DNA of 64,000 nucleotides from Methylocystis bryophila (lineage in GTDB: Bacteria; Pseudomonadota; Alphaproteobacteria; Rhizobiales; Beijerinckiaceae): the NCBI RefSeq assembly GCF_027925445.1, contig NZ_AP027149.1, forward strand, positions 1,736,001 to 1,800,000, written 5' to 3'. The position numbers and the translations under genes are program-made. Within the stretch, counting starts at the first letter, position 1; each line of letters opens with the position of its first letter. The notes beneath the pieces were generated by a model, which made no database searches, was not told where the DNA came from, and saw only the letters and a program-made list of their open reading frames with translations. This document shows, piece after piece, positions 1-7,963 of this stretch.

Positions 1-609
1 GAGCGCGGTTGGAGCCAATTCATCGCGGGCGCCGCAGCGCTCTCGGGCGGCGCGATCGTGATCGCCCTGGCCGAAGTCGTGGCGCGTCTCGATCGACTCC
101 TCGCGGCAAGCGCTTCGATGGCCGACGCCTCGGCGAAGCAGGCCTCCGCGGCCCAGGCCGAGCCAGAAGCCCCGTCCCCGCACGAGCGCAGAGCCGCGCC
201 TCCGCCGCCGCCTCAGAGTGAGCAAAGAGCCGCGCCCCCACCGCCTCAGCCTGAGCAAAGAGCCGCGCCGCCGGCCGCGTCCGCGCCTCCGCTCGCCGCT
301 AGCGCTATGCCGGATCCGATGCCCGAGTCTCGCCAGCCGGCGCCAGCGCCGGCCGCTGCGCTTGCGCCGCCCACGCCTCTTCGTCCGCGCCGAGAGGAAG
401 CGCCGGCTCCGATCGCCGCGCCGAAACGCCAAGCGGCCGCGCAGCCGCCGCAGGATGGAGAGGAGCCGCGCGAGGTCGAGCGCTACCAGTCCGGCGGTCT
501 GACATATGCAATGTTTTCAGACGGTTCGGTGGAGCTGCGCTCGGAAACGGGCGCGCAGCGTTTCTCCTCGATCGAGGAGCTTCGCGCGATGCTCGCGACG
601 CAGGAATAG
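1..609 (+). CDS. Membrane-anchored Pro/Ala-rich protein, 5' partial
   Basis: The reading frame is open to the left edge, so the start lies outside the window; the first internal start codon is GTG at 58. The first visible residues form one hydrophobic helix (around FIAGAAALSGGAIVIALA), then comes a long low-complexity linker rich in Pro, Ala, Glu and Gln with imperfect EQRAAPPP repeats. The last 50 or so residues are more ordered (YQSGGLTYAMFSDGSVEL) and look like a small beta-rich domain. The layout suggests an inner-membrane protein that displays a small domain through a flexible linker. I do not recognise the family. It converges on xthA, 9 bp away on the other strand. Confidence 0.7.
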   Translation, partial: ERGWSQFIAGAAALSGGAIVIALAEVVARLDRLLAASASMADASAKQASAAQAEPEAPSPHERRAAPPPPPQSEQRAAPPPPQPEQRAAPPAASAPPLAASAMPDPMPESRQPAPAPAAALAPPTPLRPRREEAPAPIAAPKRQAAAQPPQDGEEPREVERYQSGGLTYAMFSDGSVELRSETGAQRFSSIEELRAMLATQE

Positions 610-618
610 CGAGTCGGT

Positions 619-1419
619 TCAGACTTCCAGCACGATTGTTGTCGGGGCGTGATCCGAAGGGCGCTCCCAACCGCGCGCCTCGCGCAGCACTTGCATTTCT
701 CTCAAGGCGCCGCCGAGCGTGGGGCTCACCCAGATGTGATCGAGCCGTCGGCCGCGGTCGCTCGCGGACCAATCGGCCGCGCGGTAGCTCCACCAAGTGT
801 AAAGCTTCTCCTCGGCCGGAACGAAGCGCCGCAGCGCGTCGACCCATCCGCCAGCGTCGAAGGCCTTTGTAAGCTTCTCGACCTCGATCGGTGTGTGACT
901 CACGACCTTGAGGAGAGCCTTGTGGCTCCATACGTCGTGCTCGAGCGGGGCGATGTTGAGATCGCCGGCGAGGATGACGCGCCCTTGCGAGACGCCTTCA
1001 TCCCTTGTCCACTCGCGCATTTCGTCGAGAAAATCGAGCTTGTGAGCGAATTTCGGATTGATCTCGCGGTCGGGCTCGTCGCCGCCGGCGGGGACGTAGA
1101 AATTGTGTAGCCGCAGGGGCTCGCCGCCCACCTTCACTTCAGCCGCGATGTGGCGCGCGTGGCCGGCCTTGCAGAAGTCGCGCGCGCCGAGCGGCTCCAA
1201 GGGATGTTTCGAGGCGATGGCCACGCCGTGATAGCCCTTCTGCCCGTTGATCGCGAGGTGGGGATAGCCGAGCGACCGAAAGTCGGAGGCGGGGAATTCG
1301 GCGTCGCGGCACTTGGTTTCCTGCAGCAGCAGGACGTCTGGCGAGTGGCTTTTCAGAAAGCGCGCGACGAGCGGCATGCGCAGCCGCACGGAATTGATGT
1401 TCCAGGTGGTGATTTTCAT
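619..1419 (-). CDS. xthA: Exodeoxyribonuclease III (ExoIII/AP endonuclease family)
   Basis: Predicted Mg-dependent 3'-5' exonuclease and abasic-site endonuclease of base excision repair, acting in the cytoplasm. The 266 residues show the family motifs in order: N-terminal WNINSVR (metal/phosphate-binding Asn), QETK (metal-binding Glu), YHGVAI, AGDLNIAP (catalytic Asp and Asn) and C-terminal SDHAP (catalytic Asp-His pair). Length matches the ExoIII family. I chose ATG at 1419 over the TTG one codon upstream (1422), because it gives the canonical MKITTWN start. No operon partner is obvious; the eipB frame lies 175 bp upstream on the same strand. Confidence 0.93.
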   Translation of the reverse strand: MKITTWNINSVRLRMPLVARFLKSHSPDVLLLQETKCRDAEFPASDFRSLGYPHLAINGQKGYHGVAIASKHPLEPLGARDFCKAGHARHIAAEVKVGGEPLRLHNFYVPAGGDEPDREINPKFAHKLDFLDEMREWTRDEGVSQGRVILAGDLNIAPLEHDVWSHKALLKVVSHTPIEVEKLTKAFDAGGWVDALRRFVPAEEKLYTWWSYRAADWSASDRGRRLDHIWVSPTLGGALREMQVLREARGWERPSDHAPTTIVLEV

Positions 1420-1666
1420 CAAGCGATCTCATTTGGCGAAGCCTCCCTCGAACTTCGCCCAGGGACCCCATCGCGCCGCAGTTTCCACCCTAGCCAATAC
1501 AAGGACGAAGTCCCGAGGCCAAGCCGACAAAACGAAACCCCAACGCAGTCGAGCGGCGAGGCTCCAGTCTTCTACCGGTAGCGGCGATTGATGGTTAGTA
1601 CATGCAAGTCGAACTCGCAGGAGCGACGGCGAGTTCGATCTTCTCGCCCGCGAGCGCAAACTCTCC

Positions 1667-2455
1667 TTAATCGAGCTTCAACGCAGTCGAAACGCCGTTT
1701 TCGTAAAGCTCGAAGGAAATGACATAGAGAGCCGTCTGGTCTTCCTTCGTATCGGCGTCGAAATAAGAGATGGAGACTGGCCAGCGCCGCATGTTCTTGA
1801 GCGCGTCGACTTGCGCCGCCTTTGCGGCGGGGGGAGTGGAAAGAGCGTTGCCGATCGTCGCCGTCGTCCGAAAAACCCTCCGTCCATCTTCCGCGCCGTC
1901 ATAGACAAGCGCCTCCAGGAGATGGCCGCCTGCCTGCGCCGACGCCAGAAGGCGGCGCAAATGCGAGGAAGGGAACAAGGCCTCCGCCGCCAGATTCGCT
2001 TCCCGAGGCGCAGGGTTCTGGAGCCTGACCGACAGAGGCTGGCCGGAATCCTTCCGGGCTTCGCCGCGCACGTGGTCGGCAGGGTCCCTATTGGCCCTTT
2101 GCTCGATATCGAAATGATAGTTTTTGCCGTCGCCAGCTTCAAAGGTCGCGCTGCGGAGAGAGGAAATTTGCGGCGCGCCTTCCGATGACCGAAGTTCTGT
2201 AACCTGGCGGATTTTCTCCACATAGCCTTCGCATTCGGAGCCCGAGAATTCGAATGCGATGCGTCCTCGCGCCGAGGCCGGAGCGTTCCCGCCTTTCGCT
2301 TGGGCGAGCGAGAGGTCGTAGACGGCGTGGTAGGCCGTAAGGCGAGGCAGCGCGGCAATCGCCGCGTCCTGGATGACGTCCTTCGCGCGAGCCGAGGGCG
2401 ACAGAAGGGGCGCGGCGCACACCAATAACGCGCCAATTACGCGTTTCAAGGCCAT
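1667..2455 (-). CDS. eipB: EipB / DUF1849 periplasmic envelope-integrity protein, interrupted near the C-terminus by an in-frame TAA
   Basis: DUF1849 proteins such as Brucella EipB are periplasmic beta-spiral proteins needed for cell-envelope integrity. ATG at 2455 is preceded by AAAGGACT and starts a clear signal peptide (MALKRVIGALLVC, cleavage near ARA-KD). Family features include the LTAYHAVYDLSL start, RGRIAFEFSGSECEGY with a Cys at about residue 75, and the late FELYENGVSTALKLD. The frame stops there with TAA at 1669-1667, but the same frame continues for 23 sensible codons (GEFALAGEKIELAVAPASST, then CMY) to a second stop at 1597-1595. That places TAA where the family has Tyr and cuts off the only candidate partner Cys. 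It is a nonsense mutation, a sequencing error or read-through. Confidence 0.82.
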   Translation of the reverse strand: MALKRVIGALLVCAAPLLSPSARAKDVIQDAAIAALPRLTAYHAVYDLSLAQAKGGNAPASARGRIAFEFSGSECEGYVEKIRQVTELRSSEGAPQISSLRSATFEAGDGKNYHFDIEQRANRDPADHVRGEARKDSGQPLSVRLQNPAPREANLAAEALFPSSHLRRLLASAQAGGHLLEALVYDGAEDGRRVFRTTATIGNALSTPPAAKAAQVDALKNMRRWPVSISYFDADTKEDQTALYVISFELYENGVSTALKLD

Positions 2456-3019
2456 GAGAGTCCTTTCTTCTTTTGACCGTTTTCGCCCGCCCGCGCGCCT
2501 CAACGAGAGCTAAGAGGCGCGTCTTTCTGAGCGCATGCGAGAGATTGTGAAGCCTCCCGCTCAAGATGAGGCGAGAGGCGGCGGCGCGTCTTAGGCGACG
2601 GGTAAAAATGACAAAAGTTCGTCTGTGACACAAGCTTTGCCGCCAAAATTACCAGAGAACATAAAGTCAATTTTAGCTTTAGCGAAACCTCTCCATCGCC
2701 GCTTGCTCAATTTACGTATTAACCACAATGAAAAGATTGTTTGTACGATTCCGTACGTAATCATAATTGTGGAGTTTATGAAAGAAAACAACCCAGAACA
2801 TCGTGTTCACTTATAGCTAATATCACATTCCTATGACGACCATAGGGCTTGAACGTCACCGTATGCAAAGATCCTGCTGACAATTATTCTGTGTAGCATT
2901 GACAATATCGTCTTCGACGCAAGTTCAACAGCTAGCCCTTGGCGAGAGGTTGGATAGTCGTCGCGAGATGTGTGCGGCCCCATTCCGGCTCGGAGGGCTA
3001 TTGGCCTGTGGAGGTTATG
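2456..3019. other. Intergenic region with an AT-rich core, no supported gene
   Basis: About 560 bp between two divergent secreted-protein genes. Positions 2640-2900 are clearly AT-richer than anything around them. Small openings exist on both strands (for example 2591-2791 minus), but none has a ribosome binding site or recognisable composition, so I do not call them. The stretch must hold the promoters of eipB (minus) and of the Gly/His-rich protein (plus). A TTGACA at about 2899 lacks a convincing -10 box. Confidence 0.5.
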
Positions 3020-3379
3020 ATGACCCTCAAACGGTTGAATGCTCTTCTGGTGGTGACTGCGCTGTCCATTGGAGCCGTTGTTGCTTTCTCGACCCCGGCC
3101 GACGCGTATGTACGGGGTTGCGGCTGGCGTACGCACTACGGCGTGCACTATGGCTGGCACAGGGGTTGGCACGCGGGTTGGCATCGTGGCCCAATCGTGG
3201 CTTCTGACTACGCCGCCCCGGTCGTAGCCAGTGACTACTTCGCGCCCGCGCCGGTCTACACCTCAGGCTGCCGCAGGCCTGTGGTCAGCGCTTGTGGCTA
3301 CGGCGGTGGCTACGGCGGCTGGGGAACTTACGGTGGCTATGGCGGCGGCGGGCTCTTTGGCGGGCTGCTGCCTTTCTAA
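3020..3379 (+). CDS. Secreted Gly/Tyr-rich protein with Trp-His repeats
   Basis: A 119-residue exported protein of unknown function. The signal peptide is clear (MTLKRLNALLVVTALSIGAV, cleavage around ADA-YV). The mature part begins with a GWHRGWHAGWHRG tract, then has a duplicated VASDY motif, two or three Cys residues, and a Gly/Tyr-rich tail with GGYGG units. Two ATGs overlap at 3017 and 3020; GGAGG at 3010-3014 is too close to the first (2 nt), so I chose 3020 (5 nt). A strong Rho-independent terminator follows at 3429, so this is a single-gene unit. The His/Trp repeats could bind metal ions, but that is inference. Similar low-complexity secreted proteins are frequent in rhizobial relatives. 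Confidence 0.8.
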   Translation: MTLKRLNALLVVTALSIGAVVAFSTPADAYVRGCGWRTHYGVHYGWHRGWHAGWHRGPIVASDYAAPVVASDYFAPAPVYTSGCRRPVVSACGYGGGYGGWGTYGGYGGGGLFGGLLPF

Positions 3380-3428
3380 GGCGGTCTGGGCAAGGGGACC
3401 CAGAAGCTGGAATGGGACTTCTAAATGG

Positions 3429-3463
3429 GGGCGCCGTCGCGAAGCCGGCGCCCTTGGTTTTTT
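3429..3463 (+). terminator. Rho-independent terminator after the Gly/His-rich secreted protein
   Basis: Perfect 8-bp stem GGGCGCCG (3429-3436) with CGGCGCCC (3446-3453), 9-nt loop, followed by TTGGTTTTTT. It lies 50 bp after the stop codon of the plus-strand gene. Confidence 0.85.
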
Positions 3464-3511
3464 GAGTCGGCGTCGGCTTCTGTACAAATATCGCGTTGCG
3501 TCTGCGCGAAT

Positions 3512-4609
3512 TTAGCTCGAGGCTTTCTCGCTCTTGTCTCCGAACAGGAAGGGCGCGACGTCCTTCACGCCCGGCGCCTTCTCCGCGCAGAAGGGAGTTG
3601 GCCGGCACACCGCCATCGCCGAGAGACCGACGCGCGCGGTGAGCAGGCCGTTCAGCACGCCTTCGCCGAGCCGCGCCGAGAGCTTCGCGGCAAGCCCGTG
3701 GCCGACCAGCTGCTGCAAAAGCGAGTCTCCGATCGCCAGTCCGCCGGTGATCGCGAGATGCGCGGCGACTGAGCGCGCGAGCTTGAAAAAGCCGAGGAGA
3801 CCCGGACGCCCGCCGTAGATTTCGGCGATACGCCGCATGAGAGCGATGGCTTGGGCGGCGACGAAGATCACGTCGAGGATGGCGCGCGGGCTGATCGTGA
3901 CGACGAGCGAGACGCGCTTTGCCGCCGCTGCGATTTCCCTCCGCGCCAGGGCGTCGAGCGGCGCGATCAGCGTGCGTTCGGCGAAGTCGATGAGATCCTT
4001 GCCGTCGATGATCTCCTCCGACAGCGATTTCAGTCTCGCGCGCGCCTGCGCCGTGTCGGGGCGGGAGACATAAAGATCGCAGAGCTCCGTGATCCTCGCC
4101 CGCGCGGCTTTCGCGTCATTGTCGCCGCGCGCCGCCGCAAGGCCGAGATGCAGCTGCGCGATGCGGTTTTGCCGAAGCATCGCGCGGATCTCGCGCGTGA
4201 GAAGGATCAATGCGGCGATGACGAGCGTCGCCGCGAGCGCCAGGCCGAGCGTCCCAAGCAGCGCCGAACGCGCGAACAGCCCCTCGACGAGCTCGGTCAC
4301 CCAGAGGGTCAGCGTCAGCGAGACGAGGCCGGTCAGCGCCGACCAGAAGAGCCCCGGAATGGAGAAAGCCCATTTGCCGAGAAGGCCCTTCGCCTGCGCC
4401 TTTTCGGTCGCCGCCTCCTCCGCATCGGGGTCCGCGGGAAAATCGCCGGCGACAGAGGCGAAAATATCTTCTTCGGCCTCGAGCACCTTCGCCGCGAAAG
4501 GCCGCGGCGTCTCGACGCCCGGGCCCGGGCCCGGGGGAGGCGTGACGACTTTCTCCCCGTCGAGGCGGAAGGCGCGAGGACGGGGCGGTCGACGTTCCGG
4601 CTCAGTCAT
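3512..4609 (-). CDS. DUF697 / YcjF-like (TIGR01620) inner membrane protein
   Basis: A 365-residue member of the YcjF/DUF697 family of unknown biochemical role. The N-terminal 80 residues are hydrophilic, Pro- and acid-rich. Two membrane helices follow (around GLFWSALTGLVSLTLTLWV and LGTLGLALAATLVIAALILL), then a helical cytoplasmic part and the conserved C-terminal DUF697 block (RAILDVIFVAAQAIALMRRI through GHGLAAKLSARLGEGVLNGL). ATG at 4609 has AGGGGAA 4 nt upstream. In many proteobacteria this gene sits beside the YcjX/DUF463 GTPase gene and is thought to act with it; here the YcjX homologue is at 55968-57458, about 51 kb away on the same strand. Confidence 0.85.
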   Translation of the reverse strand: MTEPERRPPRPRAFRLDGEKVVTPPPGPGPGVETPRPFAAKVLEAEEDIFASVAGDFPADPDAEEAATEKAQAKGLLGKWAFSIPGLFWSALTGLVSLTLTLWVTELVEGLFARSALLGTLGLALAATLVIAALILLTREIRAMLRQNRIAQLHLGLAAARGDNDAKAARARITELCDLYVSRPDTAQARARLKSLSEEIIDGKDLIDFAERTLIAPLDALARREIAAAAKRVSLVVTISPRAILDVIFVAAQAIALMRRIAEIYGGRPGLLGFFKLARSVAAHLAITGGLAIGDSLLQQLVGHGLAAKLSARLGEGVLNGLLTARVGLSAMAVCRPTPFCAEKAPGVKDVAPFLFGDKSEKASS

Positions 4610-4843
4610 ACGCTTCCCCTGTCGCTCACGAACCCAGACGAGCGGCCAAACGAATCCGCTGGGCGGGCCCCTTGCGTCTTATCTATCCTTTTCGCGCGTG
4701 AAACGGGAGCCTCGAAACTGCGCCGCCGCCGGCGTCCGAATTTCTTTGGTGGAGACCGAGATAGATCGACGTCCTTCACGCCGCTGTTATCAAAAAGCGT
4801 CAAGAAACCCGCGCCGGCATAGAGGCGATTCGGGGGACTTTCC

Positions 4844-5122
4844 ATGAACCGCAACTTTCCCTGCGCATATGACATGGAGCTCGAGGACGTGCGAGAGTGG
4901 GCGCAAAGCCGCGAGACGGCGCTTCCGGTCGCGGTGGCGATCTGGGCGATTGCCGACGGCGAGCGCACCCCGCAGCGAATCTGGGAAAAGCCCACGCCAT
5001 CGGAATGGGATCAGGTCACGATGGCGCTCGATGAATATTTGCGCCACGGCGATTTCTCGCGCTCGCCGGACGGGCTGTATAAATGGGGGCTCGACCACGT
5101 CAGAAACCTCGCGCCCTGCTGA
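4844..5122 (+). CDS. Hypothetical 92-residue protein
   Basis: A small, acidic, Trp-rich soluble protein (VREWAQSR, VAVAIWAIADGERTPQRIWE, SPDGLYKWGLDHV). No signal peptide or membrane segment is visible. ATG at 4844 follows GGGGGACT with 4-5 nt spacing. It is divergent from the DUF697 gene, with 234 bp between, and is followed 8 bp later by an intergenic palindromic repeat. I do not recognise the family; the even amino-acid composition and good ribosome binding site support a real gene. Confidence 0.7.
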   Translation: MNRNFPCAYDMELEDVREWAQSRETALPVAVAIWAIADGERTPQRIWEKPTPSEWDQVTMALDEYLRHGDFSRSPDGLYKWGLDHVRNLAPC

Positions 5123-5130
5123 GGTTGTCG

Positions 5131-5250
5131 CTAGAGCCTGTCACGGAAAAGTGCGAAGCGGTTTTCCGGTCAAGACATGCTCCAACCTTTTGATTTGGCG
5201 CGATTCCTTATCGCTCGAACGCTTCTGTCCGCGCGGGAGACGCGCTGGGG
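5131..5250 (+). repeat. Intergenic palindromic repeat, family A, copy 1
   Basis: Contains CTAGAGCCTGTCACGGAAAA, GTGCGAAGCGGTTTTCCGGT, then GCGCGATTCCTTATCGCTCG and a terminal CGCGCT. The same modules recur at 61762-61880 (nearly full length) and in part at 5875-5929, 31948-32060 and 63263-63312. The first 50 bp fold back on themselves (GGAAAAGTGCGAAGC/GGTTTTCC). This is the class of dispersed, non-coding hairpin repeats common in Hyphomicrobiales genomes. Confidence 0.85.
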
Positions 5251-5340
5251 GCGTAAGGCGCTCGGCCGATCCTGCCCCTCGACGAGAGGGCGCTCGACTC
5301 CATTGAGAGAAAGCGCGGCCGAATGGAAAACGGGACCGAC

Positions 5341-5796
5341 ATGAGAACCGTGCTATTCCTGTGCACAGGAAACTACTACCGCAGCCGCTTCGCGGAGGAG
5401 CTGTTCAACTTCCGCGCCCGGGCGGATTGCGCCGGATGGGCCGCTGCCTCGAGGGGCATCGCTGTCGACCTCGGTCACGCCAATGTCGGGCCGATAGCGA
5501 TGGCGACGGTGAAGGCCCTGCGAGAGCGAGGCGTGGCTTTTGAGCGTGGCGACGCGAGAGCGCCGTTACAGCTGCAGATCGCCGATCTTGAAGCGGCGGA
5601 CCATATCGTCGCGTTGAAATACGCGGAGCATTTTCCGTTGATGGGAAAGCGCTTCCCATCCTATGTCACAGCGCAAGAGGCGCCTCGCATCGAATATTGG
5701 CGCGTCGATGACGTGGACGCGATGACGCCTGACGAAGCGCTGCCGCTCATCGAGGAGGAAGTCGATGGCTTGATGCGGCGGTTGAGAGCCGCCTGA
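5341..5796 (+). CDS. Low-molecular-weight phosphotyrosine phosphatase-like protein
   Basis: A 151-residue single-domain protein of the LMW-PTP/arsenate-reductase fold. The P-loop CTGNYYRS at residues 8-15 fits CX5R-S with Cys nucleophile and Arg. The sequence continues with the family's AEELFNF helix. The usual C-terminal general-acid loop (DP in a WDVPDP-like context) is not clear; the corresponding region reads YWRVDDVDAMTPDEAL, where either Asp could serve. An upstream in-frame ATG at 5323 is possible; I chose 5341 because MRTVLFLC matches the typical start. It stands alone between two repeat elements. Substrate unknown. Confidence 0.8.
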   Translation: MRTVLFLCTGNYYRSRFAEELFNFRARADCAGWAAASRGIAVDLGHANVGPIAMATVKALRERGVAFERGDARAPLQLQIADLEAADHIVALKYAEHFPLMGKRFPSYVTAQEAPRIEYWRVDDVDAMTPDEALPLIEEEVDGLMRRLRAA

Positions 5797-5874
5797 CGTC
5801 GGCGACGACGAGGCCCGCCTGCTCATTAAAGCGCGGGAGGCTATGGGACGGGACCCGCGCGCCAAGTCAAAAAC

Positions 5875-5929
5875 CTAGAGCATGTCCTGACCGAAATACC
5901 GCTTCGCGCTTTTCCGTGACAGGCTCTAG
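5875..5929. repeat. Intergenic palindromic repeat, family A, partial copy 2
   Basis: Starts CTAGAGCATGTCCTGACC and ends TTTTCCGTGACAGGCTCTAG, so the outer 12-13 bp are inverted repeats that form one hairpin. It contains the CGCTTCGCGC core of family A in inverted orientation, and lies in the 144-bp gap where the phosphatase-like gene and pccA converge. Confidence 0.8.
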
Positions 5930-5940
5930 GCCTCCCCGCC

Positions 5941-7950
5941 TCACGCGAATTCCATGATCACCGCGTCGACCGCGAGGCTGTCGCCCGGCTTGGCGAGGAT
6001 CTTCTTGACCGTCGCATCGCGTTCGGCGCGCAGCACGTTCTCCATCTTCATCGCCTCGACCATGCAGAGGGCTTCGCCCGCCTTGATCTCCTGGCCCTCC
6101 TTCACGTCCATGGTCTTGACGAGGCCCGGCATCGGGCAGAGCAAGAATTTGGCGGCGCCCGTGTCCTTCTTCTTCGGCATGAAGGCGGCGAGCTCCGCCT
6201 CGCGCTGCGTGTAAACGCGCGCTGCGACCCCCACGCCTTGATGCGAGAGCTCATAGCCGTTCAGGATCGGCCGGGTCTGCACGAAGACAGGCTTTCCGTC
6301 GACGGAGCCTTCGAAGACAAGATCGCCGGGGCGCCATTGCGATGTGACGCGATGCTGGCGCTCCTCTTCTCCGGCGAAGCGCACGAGCAGATCTTCGTCC
6401 TGAGCTAAGACCGAGACGAAGAAGCGCTGGTCGCCCAAAAGGCAAACGCGGTTGCGCTCAAATTGAACCGGCGCGCCGTGCCTGAGTTGGCCGGAGACCT
6501 GGCGTTTGCGCTCATTGCCGATGTGGTCCATCAAGGTCGCGACGCTCGCCAGCTGATGCGCGAGCTCGCCTTTGGGCTCCTGCGGCGCGAAGCCGCCCGG
6601 ATATTCCTCCGCGATGAAGCCTGTCGAGAGCTCGCCGGAACGCCAGCGCTCATTCATCATCAGCGAAGAGAGGAAAGGAATGTTCTGGCGGATGCCGTCG
6701 ATCACGAAACGATCGAGCGCGTCGGCCTGCGCATTGATCGCAGCAAGCCGGTTCGGCCCATGCGTCACCAGCTTGGCGATCATCGGATCGTAATGGATCG
6801 AGATTTCGCGGCCCTCGGTGACGCCTGTATCGTTACGCACCGTGATCCCTTCCGCGCTTTCTTCGTGCGGGGGGCGGTATTTGACGAGCCGGCCGATCGA
6901 CGGGAGGAAATTGCGGGTCGGGTCTTCCGCATAGATGCGGCTCTCCACGGCCCAACCCTTGATGGTGACGTCCTTCTGGCGAAGTTCCAGCGGGAGGCCC
7001 GCCGCGACGCGGATCATCTGCTCGACCAAGTCGATGCCGGTGATGAGCTCGGTCACCGGATGCTCGACCTGCAGACGCGTGTTCATCTCGAGGAAATAGA
7101 AGCTCTTGTCCTGGCCGGCGACGAATTCGACCGTGCCGGCTGAATCATAGTCGACGGCCTTGGCCAGCGCCACGGCCTGCGCGCCCATCTCTGCGCGCGT
7201 CTTTTCATCCAGCAGCGGCGAGGGCGCCTCCTCGATGACCTTCTGGTTGCGCCGTTGAATCGAACATTCGCGCTCATTGAGATGGATCACGTTCCCGTGC
7301 TTGTCGCCGAGCACCTGGATCTCGATGTGTCGCGGATTGACGATGAACTTCTCGATGAAGACGCGGTCATCGCCGAAGGAGGAGGCCGCTTCCGAACGCG
7401 CCCGGGTGAAGCCCTCGACGACCTCATCGGCCTTATAGGCGATGCGCATGCCTTTTCCGCCGCCGCCCGCCGAAGCCTTCAGCATGACGGGATAGCCGAT
7501 CTCATTGGCGATCTTGACCGCCTCCTCGCCGTCCTTGATGACGCCGAGGTGGCCGGGAACGACATTGACCTTGGCTTTCGCGGCGAATTTTTTCGACTCG
7601 ATCTTGTCGCCCATCGCTTCGATTGCGCGCGGATTGGGGCCAATAAAGACGATTCCCTCGTCCGCGAGCGCCTTGGCGAAGGCGGCGCGCTCGGAAAGGA
7701 ATCCATAGCCCGGGTGAACCGCCTCCGCGCCCGTCTGCTTGCAGGCTGCGATAATCTTGTCGATCAGCAGATAGGACTGCGCCGCCGGCGGCGGCCCAAG
7801 ATGGACCTTCTCGTCGGCCATCTCGACATGCAGCGCGTCCTCGTCCGCGTCCGAATAGACCGCGACGGTGGCGATGCCCATCTTGCGGGCAGTCTTGATG
7901 ACGCGGCAGGCGATCTCGCCGCGATTGGCGATCAGAATCTTACGAAACAT
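5941..7950 (-). CDS. pccA: Acetyl/propionyl-CoA carboxylase, biotin-containing alpha subunit
   Basis: A 669-residue protein with all parts of a PccA/MccA-type alpha chain: an N-terminal biotin carboxylase (MFRKILIANRGEIACRV, ATP-grasp Gly-rich loop KASAGGGGKGM, catalytic region EMNTRLQVEHPVTE), a middle linker region and a C-terminal biotinyl domain with VEAMKMEN (biotinylated Lys near 635). It carboxylates biotin with ATP and bicarbonate; a separate beta subunit, not in this window, would transfer CO2 to propionyl-CoA and so produce methylmalonyl-CoA. Length and domain order favour propionyl-CoA carboxylase over the shorter AccC, though acyl specificity cannot be read from the alpha chain alone. 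clpP lies 13 bp upstream on the same strand. Confidence 0.92.
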   Translation of the reverse strand: MFRKILIANRGEIACRVIKTARKMGIATVAVYSDADEDALHVEMADEKVHLGPPPAAQSYLLIDKIIAACKQTGAEAVHPGYGFLSERAAFAKALADEGIVFIGPNPRAIEAMGDKIESKKFAAKAKVNVVPGHLGVIKDGEEAVKIANEIGYPVMLKASAGGGGKGMRIAYKADEVVEGFTRARSEAASSFGDDRVFIEKFIVNPRHIEIQVLGDKHGNVIHLNERECSIQRRNQKVIEEAPSPLLDEKTRAEMGAQAVALAKAVDYDSAGTVEFVAGQDKSFYFLEMNTRLQVEHPVTELITGIDLVEQMIRVAAGLPLELRQKDVTIKGWAVESRIYAEDPTRNFLPSIGRLVKYRPPHEESAEGITVRNDTGVTEGREISIHYDPMIAKLVTHGPNRLAAINAQADALDRFVIDGIRQNIPFLSSLMMNERWRSGELSTGFIAEEYPGGFAPQEPKGELAHQLASVATLMDHIGNERKRQVSGQLRHGAPVQFERNRVCLLGDQRFFVSVLAQDEDLLVRFAGEEERQHRVTSQWRPGDLVFEGSVDGKPVFVQTRPILNGYELSHQGVGVAARVYTQREAELAAFMPKKKDTGAAKFLLCPMPGLVKTMDVKEGQEIKAGEALCMVEAMKMENVLRAERDATVKKILAKPGDSLAVDAVIMEFA

Positions 7951-7963
7951 GCGTGATTAACCC

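Noticed and set aside
1598..1615. ACATGCAAGTCGAAC matches the conserved 5' region of 16S rRNA for 15 nt
   Set aside because: The match does not extend beyond 15-17 nt, flanks do not fold or align as rRNA, and the stretch is explained as the C-terminal coding extension of eipB on the minus strand. Taken as coincidence.
2591..2816. Overlapping small frames on both strands in the AT-rich region
   Set aside because: No ribosome binding sites, no family resemblance; stop-poor stretches by chance.
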